From a virus: a stretch of 38,218 nt of DNA. A program made the position numbers and the translations under genes. Under the pieces are notes generated by a model. It was not told the DNA's origin, made no database searches, and saw nothing but the letters and a program-made list of their open reading frames with translations. The stretch spans positions 1 to 38,218 of the IMG/VR virus record IMGVR_UViG_3300025806_000072; one strand, given 5' to 3'. Below, one piece after another: positions 1 to 7,966 of this stretch; the first letter of the stretch is position 1; every line of letters starts with the position of its first letter.

Positions 1-193
1 TAGGAGGATCAAGAACCAAAGAATCAATACGCGCCAAATTGCCGAACTGGTTCACATCAGTTCTGTTTATTGTGAATCCATAGTTAGCTCCCTGAACCCT
101 AATCAACTCGCTATGCTCTAAAGCACTTGTAGAATCTACATCAGCGCTCACAAACAAGGCCTCTGATTGATATATTACTCTGTTTCTCGACAT
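1..193 (-). CDS. Tail-tube-like protein, N-terminal part (cut by window edge)
   Basis: The reverse complement from the ATG at 193 reads MSRNRVIYQSEALFVSADVD and continues open to the window edge, giving 64 residues. It closely matches the N-termini of the two rightward tube genes at 20229 and 21429, including the block ANYGFTINR-DVNQ-GNLARIDSLVL-PP. It is therefore a third copy of the major-tail-tube-like protein, on the opposite strand about 20 kb away. The family role (stacked rings forming the tail tube) is inferred from neighbourhood and paralogy. The leader is AT-rich with no Shine-Dalgarno. A GTGTATAC element lies about 20 nt upstream (215-223) and may be a promoter. The 3' part is outside the window, so it is not known whether the gene is full length or carries an extra domain. 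Confidence 0.85.
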   Translation of the reverse strand, partial: MSRNRVIYQSEALFVSADVDSTSALEHSELIRVQGANYGFTINRTDVNQFGNLARIDSLVLDPP

Positions 194-238
194 AAATTAA
201 ATATTTCTATAAAGGTATACACATTTTAAGATAAAACA

Positions 239-682
239 TCAAGGCAAATTGGGGTATGTTGACCATAAAGCCACTTCCATACCATCATAAAAGTTCCCAA
301 CTCCTCCCGCGAAAGAATTAACATGTGCTTCGGTTACATATAACTTACCAGTAGGACCATTAAATAAAGTGTTAAAACCTAAACCAGAGGAGTCCAAATT
401 AAAAAAAACATTATCTATTTCATTACAAATAGAAAAAGCCTCTCTTCCTATTGAACTTACGTTGTCAGGAATAACTAAATCCCCAATATAACCACAATCA
501 TAAAAGGCATAATCCCCAATCTGCAGATTTTCTTTTTTACTAAATTGAATTCTTCTTATGTTTTCTCGAAAACTAACTGACCAACTATTAATTATATTTC
601 CTTGAATGTAACCCAAAATTCCGCCGTTACCATCAAACGCGTAATTATAAGAATAGTCTGGTCTTTTTACAATACATTTCAT
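239..682 (-). CDS. Small BspA-type leucine-rich repeat protein
   Basis: This 147-residue protein has the same module layout as the large LRR protein at 2765-7966. It has an aromatic N-terminal header (YNYAFDGNGG..W), then LRR_5-type repeats (IGDYAFYDCGYIGDLVIP, SIGREAFSICNEIDNVFF), then a cap (LYVTEAHVNSF...FYDGM) of the kind that ends BspA proteins. It ends in WSTYPNLP, almost the same as the large protein's WTTYPNPI. There is no tube-like domain and no signal peptide. It sits 11 bp after the tube-like gene at 694-1800 and is probably in the same operon. BspA-type LRRs mediate surface or ligand binding in other systems. A role as a host-recognition or tail-tip component is inference. It could be a detached or duplicated module of the larger protein. 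Confidence 0.8.
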   Translation of the reverse strand: MKCIVKRPDYSYNYAFDGNGGILGYIQGNIINSWSVSFRENIRRIQFSKKENLQIGDYAFYDCGYIGDLVIPDNVSSIGREAFSICNEIDNVFFNLDSSGLGFNTLFNGPTGKLYVTEAHVNSFAGGVGNFYDGMEVALWSTYPNLP

Positions 683-693
683 TTTTTAAAATT

Positions 694-1800
694 TTATTTA
701 TCCCCCATATAGAAAGAAAAGCCAGCTTCATACTGCATTTCTTCGTTGACGTTAACAGAGTAATTAAATGTTTCTAACTTTAAACCACTAAAACCAAACT
801 CACATTCAACCTCTTGGTCGCAACTTTTTGCCGTAACAGTAAAATCATAAGAAGATTCATTCCTCAATAATCCAGAAACAAAACCAGTTTCATATTTAGA
901 AACCAATGAAGATATATTTAAGTTTCCCCTAGATGGATACTGCATCTTCCTTTCCCTAACATAATCAGAACCAAGTCCATGAAGATCGACTCTTGTTACG
1001 GGAATACTTATTGACATTGATTTTATCATATGATTGGAACCCCCTATATTCTGTCCCCCAACTTGCAAGTTTTCGAGATCTAAAATAAAATCTCCTGGTT
1101 GTTGGGTTTTTGGGTCGGTCAAATCTAACCCAACACCCAATCCATAAAAATCTTCTTTTTGTGTTTTTGTTTCGCTTACATCAAGGTTTCCAACATTAAC
1201 ATTATTTCCCGATATCAAATTGATTGCTGGGCTTTCAATGTCTGCGGAATAATTTTCCGCCTTCATATTACTGCATTTAAATGTTGTAGAAACCGTAGGC
1301 AAGCTTCCATCCACGAAAGATAGATTATAATCTGTTAGATAAGCATTGCCAAACGATATAATTTCGCCATTATTAGGAGAGTTCGAAGAGGCGTTTTTTA
1401 AATATTTTATCGCGTCAAAGTTTTGGTTTGGGTGGTTGTAAAGATAAAAATTATAAGACTTATCCTCAATTCCAGAAAGAAACGAATTATCAGCGGTTAC
1501 TGGGGTTGTTATTTCTGGGGTGAAAGCTGTAAAAACAGTTAAACCCAAGGCGGATTCGTTTGCCATACTTGGCGAAAATAAATAATTAATCTGAAGACTT
1601 ATATCTGGATGTCTAATCAAATCATTGACAGCATAAGCATAAGAGCCTACCTGTTTTTGAGTTTGCCTTGTTTGGGGCAACGAAAAAGAAGCAGTCTGTA
1701 CGCCAGCAAACAGAATCCCTGTTTCATCGCTGGTTTTAAAAGAAGGCGAATCGCCAATTAAAACTGCGGTGTTGGCACTATTTAATACTATTCTTGACAT
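694..1800 (-). CDS. Tail-tube-fold minor tail protein
   Basis: This 368-residue protein shares conserved blocks with the tube proteins at 20229 and 21429. FGNAYLTDYNLSFVDGSLPT (residues about 150-170) matches FLTDYTLDLSVGSLPTA. QPGDFILDL matches RPGDITLDL. The SISIPVTRVDLHGLGSDY stretch matches the SLPLSRTPIERLGSKF block. It is therefore a divergent paralogue, probably of tail-tube fold, placed among the tail-tip genes downstream of the tape measure, where siphophages encode distal tail and baseplate proteins. It begins 23 bp after the gene at 1824-2753 and has an A/T-rich leader without a Shine-Dalgarno. I infer that it forms a specialised ring at the tail tip. Exact placement cannot be read from sequence. 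Confidence 0.75.
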   Translation of the reverse strand: MSRIVLNSANTAVLIGDSPSFKTSDETGILFAGVQTASFSLPQTRQTQKQVGSYAYAVNDLIRHPDISLQINYLFSPSMANESALGLTVFTAFTPEITTPVTADNSFLSGIEDKSYNFYLYNHPNQNFDAIKYLKNASSNSPNNGEIISFGNAYLTDYNLSFVDGSLPTVSTTFKCSNMKAENYSADIESPAINLISGNNVNVGNLDVSETKTQKEDFYGLGVGLDLTDPKTQQPGDFILDLENLQVGGQNIGGSNHMIKSMSISIPVTRVDLHGLGSDYVRERKMQYPSRGNLNISSLVSKYETGFVSGLLRNESSYDFTVTAKSCDQEVECEFGFSGLKLETFNYSVNVNEEMQYEAGFSFYMGDK

Positions 1801-1823
1801 ATTATTTAAAACTTTTATTGTCC

Positions 1824-2753
1824 TTATTTAGGTATTATTCCTAATGAGTCCTCCTCAAAACTAACTTGTAAATTATGATTGTTTTCGTATACAAAAGTAT
1901 GATTCCAAGAAGGGCATATAAATACTTTGGGTTTATTGTATACAGACGGTATTTGGTGTTTAAACCTCCTGTAGCCACATTTATTTTCAAGAAAATGAAG
2001 CATAGCTCTTAATTGTCTGCTAGATATGTTTGAAAAACTGTAATTTATAGGGAATGTCGCGGTATTCTTTTTAATCTTATTAAACACAGAAAACCCAGCA
2101 TCATACCTGACAGCGTCAAGTTTTACTTCCGTATTTATACCCAGGTCTGGCTTCCAGAAAAAATCTTGACTCCAAGAGGAATCTAATTGAGCTGGCGCAT
2201 TGCTTAAGTTTGACAAGTGGTCTTCCTTACAGTAGAAAAAATTATTTAACTTTAAATCATTGACCCCGCTATAAACAATATCATGTTTTTTATATTCTTT
2301 TGTGTCCTCCCATGCCTCTAAAGTATAATTTAAAAAGTTCATAGACTGCCAATTAAGTAATCCTGGAGCCTCTACAACTTCAATCTTTGATCTTACTTCG
2401 TAGTTTTGTTTATTTATGTGATTTATTGAATAGTCAGTGCAGTATCCAGATGTCTGCCTGTATATAGAAGGATCAGTATTTATCTCTAATAAATTAGCAC
2501 CTTCCGAAGACTCATAATAGTTTGCGAGCTTTCTTGCTCCATCTTCGTTTGTTTTATACACTAGATTAAACTTTGCTCTTAGGTTGTTTACCCCATTGGG
2601 TATAGATTGATAATAGTTATTATGAGTATCAAACCTCATGTTTTCAGAAGAAAAAGCGACAGACGAACCGTAGCTCGGTGTATATTCGTCGCTACCAATT
2701 AAGCTAACGCCGCTGATATTTCTTGTTCTGTCGTAAAATAAATCTTCGCTCAT
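1824..2753 (-). CDS. Minor tail protein, lambda gpM-like with two related halves
   Basis: This 309-residue protein ends in a pattern typical of minor tail proteins of the gpM/tail-tip type: basic RRFKHQIP, then PKVFICPSWNHTF, then an N-x-LQVSFEED ending. The N-terminal half (residues about 45-130) repeats the same plan: NLRAKFNLVYKTNEDGARKLANYYES, a YRQTSGYCTDYSI stretch, then YEVRSKIEVVEAP. This suggests an internal duplication. Between the halves is a linker (EAWEDTKEYKKHDIVYSG...FFYCKEDHLS) that resembles a small carbohydrate-binding-like insertion, which is speculative. It sits between the LRR fusion gene and a tube-like gene, 11 bp from the former, so it is very likely a tail-tip component. 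The assignment rests on motifs and position, not on a database match. Confidence 0.65.
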   Translation of the reverse strand: MSEDLFYDRTRNISGVSLIGSDEYTPSYGSSVAFSSENMRFDTHNNYYQSIPNGVNNLRAKFNLVYKTNEDGARKLANYYESSEGANLLEINTDPSIYRQTSGYCTDYSINHINKQNYEVRSKIEVVEAPGLLNWQSMNFLNYTLEAWEDTKEYKKHDIVYSGVNDLKLNNFFYCKEDHLSNLSNAPAQLDSSWSQDFFWKPDLGINTEVKLDAVRYDAGFSVFNKIKKNTATFPINYSFSNISSRQLRAMLHFLENKCGYRRFKHQIPSVYNKPKVFICPSWNHTFVYENNHNLQVSFEEDSLGIIPK

Positions 2754-2764
2754 ATCTATATATA

Positions 2765-5700
2765 TTATATTGGATTAGGATAAGTTGTCCACTGCCTAAC
2801 TGGTTTTGAGTTTGGTCCTGCTGATTCTCCTATCGTCCAACCATCTCCTGTTACATAAAATGCTCCAGACATACTGGTTGGCCACGTTGAATTGTTGAAG
2901 TTTACATAGCTATCAGAAGTCGTAGGAGAACTTCCGTTCCAATAATTACCATTAAGATAAACATTCCTAGGCTTATTGTTGATGTTTCCATCAAAAGCCC
3001 TATTAAGAATTTTTAAATCTTTAACCTTAGTTAAATTTCCAGCCCTAAATATAATGTCTCCAGTTATACCACAATTATTGAAAGATTCGACTCCAACTTG
3101 CTCAACATTAGCTCCGAAAGTCACCTCTTTCATATTTCTTTGATATCTAAAAGCACTTGTACCTATGTTTCTACAGTTCAATTCAGCAGAAGTAATCCAA
3201 CGATATCTGTAGGTGCCGTCATCATTGCTTGCAGTAAAAGCAGATGCCTCTATACTATCTATAGAAGACCCGACGTACAAATCCCCCACTGAAGGGTCTG
3301 CGTTTACTAGGCCCACTCTCCTAAACGCGCTAGTCTCTATTCTTCCTTGTGTGTTTTCTGTGTCGTTGCCTATATATACTCCAGTTATATTAGGACAATT
3401 TCTAAATGAATATTGCCAAATATTTTCTGGGTCTGGTATTTCTATTTTTGTTAAAGAACTGCAGCCCTGGAAAGTATCTGCCCCCTCGCCAACACTTCTC
3501 CCAATAATCTTCACTCCACTTCCAAATGTGACGCCAGTCATGTATCCTTGATTATAAAATGTTTGGAAACCACCAATTTCCCTAGAATTGATTGTGGCGC
3601 TTTTTATGTTATTGAATCTGTCAGCATCTCCACCGTCAGTTATACGAGCGTCAAAAGCCCTATCTCCTATACTATCTATAGAAGAACCTACATAAAGGTC
3701 TATAACGCCAGCAGCTAGGTATTGTGGACCTATTCTTCTAAACGCTCTAGCCTCTATTATTCCTTTTGTGTTTTCTGTGTCGTTACCTATAGATAAATTA
3801 GTTATACCAGCACAATAATTAAAAGCGTAAGGCTTAATATTTTTTGGATCTGGTATGACTACATTAGTTAATGAAGTGCACTCATAAAAAGCGCTTTCGT
3901 CTATTGTTTCACATTTGTCTGTAAGGTTTATGTTGCTTAAATTTCCTTGATACTTAAATGCCTCAACACCAATATATCTTGCACTGCAATTTAGAGTCTC
4001 GATCCATTTATCGCCCACATCTGGATCGTTATCAGCAAAAGATCTAGATCCAACCTGATCGACACTAAAACCTAAATTTACAGTTCCGTTGGTTATTGTT
4101 TTTGAAGTTGAAGAATAAAAAGCTTTTGAATTTATAATCGTTTTTCTACTTGTTGCATTATTTGACCCTATTGTAACTTCCTGTAATTGAGAGCAAGAAC
4201 TAAAAGCTTCACTTCCAATACTAATCAAAGTGCTTGGTAATGAAACAGACTCTAAAAACGAACATTCATAGAATGCTCTATAAGCGATTGTTTCAATACC
4301 TTTTTGACTTACTAAAGATGAAAGTGCGGTCTTGTTAAAAGCAGAATCTCCAATTGATTTTAGTGAACTAGGAACCACTAAAGTGCCGCGTAAATTTGAA
4401 GTTCCATAGTTGGTATGCTTGAATGCCCCATCTCCTATGCTTTGTGTTCTATTTCCAATATACAAGTAATATCCGTCGCCGTTATTTATTTTCCATTCAT
4501 CTATAACATTTCCATCAACACTATCAAGGATCGCAAAATTTTGATCATAATATGTTGTTATGTTTTGATCTTCTGGCCATATTGAAATTAAATTTCCTTG
4601 GTAATAGCCTGGAATAAAACCACCTTTAGCAGTTGTGCTTGCAGTATTATAGCCCGCAATATAATTTTCGGAAACAAACAATAGTCTATCTGACGTTGGC
4701 CCATCGTCTTGAAATCTTAAAGAATTATTATTTCCAATTGCGGTTTCTGGAACGTCTAAATAAGCGTATTGTATTCCGCTGCACTTGTGGAATGCGCTAT
4801 TTCCCACCGACACTATATTGTCTCTTAGTGTTACAGAATCAATACTTGTGCAAGCTTCAAAAGAAAGTGTACCAATAATTTGAACAGAACCCCCAAGTTC
4901 GAGACTTGCAATATTCGGGCATCTTTGAAAACAACTTCCACCAATACTGGTTACCGAATCAGGAATTGACAAATCGTTAGATATTCCAACACAATCTCTG
5001 AAAGCATCATTTCCCAACGATTTTATATTATTTCCTTGAAATTTTAACGAATTAAAACTTGAGCAACCCAAAAAAGCGGAGTTTCCAATGCCAGTTACGT
5101 TGCTTGGTATGTTGATTTCCCCGCCAAGATTTTCGCAAGAAGAAAAAGCACCCTCGCTGACTTTTTTCAGACCCTTGCCTATAGTTAATGTTCCGTCTAA
5201 CCCAATGCAGTCTTCAAATATTCCATTACCAATTCCAGTCACAGAATTTGGAATTACTACACCCCCTTTAATTTGATCACAATTACTAAATGCAAATTGA
5301 CTAATATATTGCAGACCTTCATTGAGGTATAGTTTGTCTATAGATGTGTTTTGAAATGCGTAGTTTCCTATAGTATTTACATTTTCTGGTATATTTACTA
5401 TTCCTTTTAAATATATATTATTTTTAAATGCATCAATACCAATTGCCGACGCTCCAGTTCCTATATCTATATAAACTTCTGGATTACCATTTGCATTAGA
5501 TTCCCCAATGTCATACCATTCATTAGGAACATCAAGAGCTGTTTCATTTAAAATAAAATCATCGCCAGCCCTATAAACCCTACTCTGAGCGGCTCCTCGG
5601 CATATAGATATCCCTTGAAACAATCCATTATTATCAAGTTGGTTTATATAATCATCGTAATCCCTTGCATTAGCATATAAACAGGAGCCACCAACATCGG

Positions 5701-7966
5701 AGCCAGCATTAAGAAAATGATTTGAATCTTTAAATACAGTATAAGGAAAATCTACAAAAACTCTTTTAATGTTTCTCAAATCTCTAAATGCTTCATTATA
5801 AACACCCGTAATGTTATTTTTTAATACTAAATCTCCAGTGAAGCTGCACCCCATAAACGACTTATATTGGATTTCCTCTAAGGTATCTGGTAACACCAAC
5901 TGGCTAGCAAATTTGCAATACTTAAATGATTCCGCCCCTACAATTTCTACATTAGCTCCTATATTTAAATCGCCACTAAAACCGCAATTATAAAATCCAC
6001 GATAAGGAGTCTTTATCAAACTATCGCTTATTGTTAAGCTGCCTTCTAAATTTATGCAATTTGCGAAAGCCTCGTCTTGTAAGTCAGTTAAGCTATTAGG
6101 TAAAACCAAATCTCCATTTAGACCATCGCAATCTTTAAACGCAAAAGATCCTATTGATTCAATAGAGTTAAACTTAACATTGCTTATTTTGTCGTCGTTT
6201 TTGAATGCGCCTGTTGATATTTCTTTTACATCCTTAAAATCAATTTCTCCAGCTAAATCTTCACAAAACTCAAAAGCCCCAACACCAATATACTCTAAAT
6301 TAGCTCCTATGTTTAAAGCGTTAATATTACTACAGTATTGAAATGCATAATCTTGAATTCCAGTTACAGAATCTGGTATGTCTAAATTTTTAAATATCTG
6401 AGAACAACCAGCAAATGAAGACCTGCCTATGTTTTGTAATGATGAGTTTAGAATTAATTTTTCATTGAATTCTTTGCAACCACTAAATGCAGCTTCTCCT
6501 ATTTTAATTAAATTTGGAGGCATATTTAAACCGCCCTTGAATTTATCGCATCCATAAAATGCAAACTCCTCTATATATTCTATACCAGTGCCCAAATAAA
6601 GACTTCCGTTAAACTGGCAATTTTGAAAAGCCCCAGATGGAATTGAATTGCTAATTTTATCTGGGATAACCAAATCTCCCTTAAAACCTACACAATCTTT
6701 AAAGCAATTATCATCCAGGCTAAACTTTTCGTTTGGCAATCTCAATATCCCATTAAAATTTTTACAACCATAAAATGCCTCGCCAGAAATTTGAGTTAAA
6801 CTATCTGGAAGTATAAGATCGCCATCGAGAGTAGTGTTTTTAAATGCTGCATACCCTATACTCTCTAAGCCCTCTTCTATAATTAGGTTGCCATCAAAAC
6901 CAGTGCACCCCTCAAATGCGCTATACCCTATGCTAGATATTGTTGGGCCGCTGCCCGAATCCATGTCTATATATAAATCGCCACCAAGATTCTGGCATCC
7001 ACTAAAAGCGCCAAAACCCACTTTTGTAACATTCTCTCCCAGTTGGATTCCGTAAATATTTGGATCTCCATCATACCATAGGTCAAGAAGCTCAGTAGAA
7101 CTTGTTTGATTATAAACCGCGCCATTCTCATCGAAAACGTAAGTAATATCTCCAGAAAGAGATGTCTCTTCATAAGCGGCGGAATGACCAATATATTTTA
7201 ATGTTATTCTGGTAGATCCATCGGCAGAAACCTGCAAATCTTCGCCAACCAAACTCGCGTTTGGTATATCCACGGACTGTATAAGTGATCCACTTCTACC
7301 GTTAACATTAAGAGATAAGGTCTTGTTTTCTTTTTCCTCTAAAAAACTATAAGCATCTTGCAAGAAAGCGTCATCAACATCAAGTTGAACAGTCGCATTA
7401 TACTCTAGTGGCGGCAATAGCTCAACCTTTACTATATCATCACTACCTATTGTTAGGTAGGCTTTTCTTTCGCACTTTACACCGTAATCAAAACCTACAA
7501 CTCTATTTGTAGTTGAGTTGTCACACGTAATAGAAATAGAACCTTGAGTTGGTATGTCTATAACTGGGTGTGACTGAGGTGCCAGATTGGCGTTTACGCC
7601 GCTCTTCATCTGGCTGGCAATCTGGAAGTTACAACTAACTCTAGGCACCGCTCCTACAGCACAATTAAGAGAGTAATCAACTAAATATCCAGTTTCGAAG
7701 CCATAATAATCATCTTCATAAAAGATACTCCCAGAAATAGGAGCCTCTCCAGTATATGAAAATATAGGATCGTTATATGTCAAAACCCTAGAAACAGAAA
7801 GCGTCTGTTGAATTGGGCCAGAGTGAGTCGTTAAACCATCTCTTGTTCCTAGAGGCTTAATTATGTTCGCGGCATTGTTGTATGAAAAAGTAACATTATC
7901 TACGCCCGATAGTTCATAACCATCGGCAAAAAACCTAGCTTCGTGATTGAATTTGCCCCCAAACAT
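2765..7966 (-). CDS. Giant tail protein: tube-like domain fused to BspA-type LRR array
   Basis: This protein has 1733 residues. Residues about 1-270 form a tube-like domain: YLVDYSLNCAVGAVPRVSCNF (about 94-114) aligns with the tube block FLTDYTLDLSVGSLPTATASF, and SISITCDNSTTNRVVGFD (about 143-160) with its second block. From about residue 273 to the end are LRR_5/BspA repeats (IGxxAFxxCxxLxGxLxIPxSVTx). They fall into three modules, each with an aromatic header and a cap: about 273-790 (cap LYANARDYDDYINQ), about 795-1133 (cap LFVSENYIAGYN), and about 1140-1733 (ends WTTYPNPI). The start ATG overlaps the tape measure stop as TAATG, which suggests coupled translation. There is no signal peptide or membrane segment. 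I infer a tail-tip ring subunit displaying a long LRR arm for host adhesion. The fusion is read directly; the function is inference. Confidence 0.85.
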   Translation of the reverse strand: MFGGKFNHEARFFADGYELSGVDNVTFSYNNAANIIKPLGTRDGLTTHSGPIQQTLSVSRVLTYNDPIFSYTGEAPISGSIFYEDDYYGFETGYLVDYSLNCAVGAVPRVSCNFQIASQMKSGVNANLAPQSHPVIDIPTQGSISITCDNSTTNRVVGFDYGVKCERKAYLTIGSDDIVKVELLPPLEYNATVQLDVDDAFLQDAYSFLEEKENKTLSLNVNGRSGSLIQSVDIPNASLVGEDLQVSADGSTRITLKYIGHSAAYEETSLSGDITYVFDENGAVYNQTSSTELLDLWYDGDPNIYGIQLGENVTKVGFGAFSGCQNLGGDLYIDMDSGSGPTISSIGYSAFEGCTGFDGNLIIEEGLESIGYAAFKNTTLDGDLILPDSLTQISGEAFYGCKNFNGILRLPNEKFSLDDNCFKDCVGFKGDLVIPDKISNSIPSGAFQNCQFNGSLYLGTGIEYIEEFAFYGCDKFKGGLNMPPNLIKIGEAAFSGCKEFNEKLILNSSLQNIGRSSFAGCSQIFKNLDIPDSVTGIQDYAFQYCSNINALNIGANLEYIGVGAFEFCEDLAGEIDFKDVKEISTGAFKNDDKISNVKFNSIESIGSFAFKDCDGLNGDLVLPNSLTDLQDEAFANCINLEGSLTISDSLIKTPYRGFYNCGFSGDLNIGANVEIVGAESFKYCKFASQLVLPDTLEEIQYKSFMGCSFTGDLVLKNNITGVYNEAFRDLRNIKRVFVDFPYTVFKDSNHFLNAGSDVGGSCLYANARDYDDYINQLDNNGLFQGISICRGAAQSRVYRAGDDFILNETALDVPNEWYDIGESNANGNPEVYIDIGTGASAIGIDAFKNNIYLKGIVNIPENVNTIGNYAFQNTSIDKLYLNEGLQYISQFAFSNCDQIKGGVVIPNSVTGIGNGIFEDCIGLDGTLTIGKGLKKVSEGAFSSCENLGGEINIPSNVTGIGNSAFLGCSSFNSLKFQGNNIKSLGNDAFRDCVGISNDLSIPDSVTSIGGSCFQRCPNIASLELGGSVQIIGTLSFEACTSIDSVTLRDNIVSVGNSAFHKCSGIQYAYLDVPETAIGNNNSLRFQDDGPTSDRLLFVSENYIAGYNTASTTAKGGFIPGYYQGNLISIWPEDQNITTYYDQNFAILDSVDGNVIDEWKINNGDGYYLYIGNRTQSIGDGAFKHTNYGTSNLRGTLVVPSSLKSIGDSAFNKTALSSLVSQKGIETIAYRAFYECSFLESVSLPSTLISIGSEAFSSCSQLQEVTIGSNNATSRKTIINSKAFYSSTSKTITNGTVNLGFSVDQVGSRSFADNDPDVGDKWIETLNCSARYIGVEAFKYQGNLSNINLTDKCETIDESAFYECTSLTNVVIPDPKNIKPYAFNYCAGITNLSIGNDTENTKGIIEARAFRRIGPQYLAAGVIDLYVGSSIDSIGDRAFDARITDGGDADRFNNIKSATINSREIGGFQTFYNQGYMTGVTFGSGVKIIGRSVGEGADTFQGCSSLTKIEIPDPENIWQYSFRNCPNITGVYIGNDTENTQGRIETSAFRRVGLVNADPSVGDLYVGSSIDSIEASAFTASNDDGTYRYRWITSAELNCRNIGTSAFRYQRNMKEVTFGANVEQVGVESFNNCGITGDIIFRAGNLTKVKDLKILNRAFDGNINNKPRNVYLNGNYWNGSSPTTSDSYVNFNNSTWPTSMSGAFYVTGDGWTIGESAGPNSKPVRQWTTYPNPI
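3250..4150 (-). repeat. Tandem internal duplication in the LRR gene (period about 411-415 bp)
   Basis: Near-identical stretches recur in the LRR gene. CTATACTATCTATAGAAGA occurs at about 3250 and again at about 3660, and GTGTTTTCTGTGTCGTT occurs at about 3350 and 3765. The encoded units share IGNDTENT(K/Q)G, (E/T)xRAFRR-type segments and DLYVGSSIDSI. A third, more diverged unit (NLGFSVDQVGSRSF...NCSARYIGVEAF) follows at about 3950-4150. The similarity at DNA level points to recent duplication compared with the older single-repeat duplications in the rest of the array. Confidence 0.75.
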
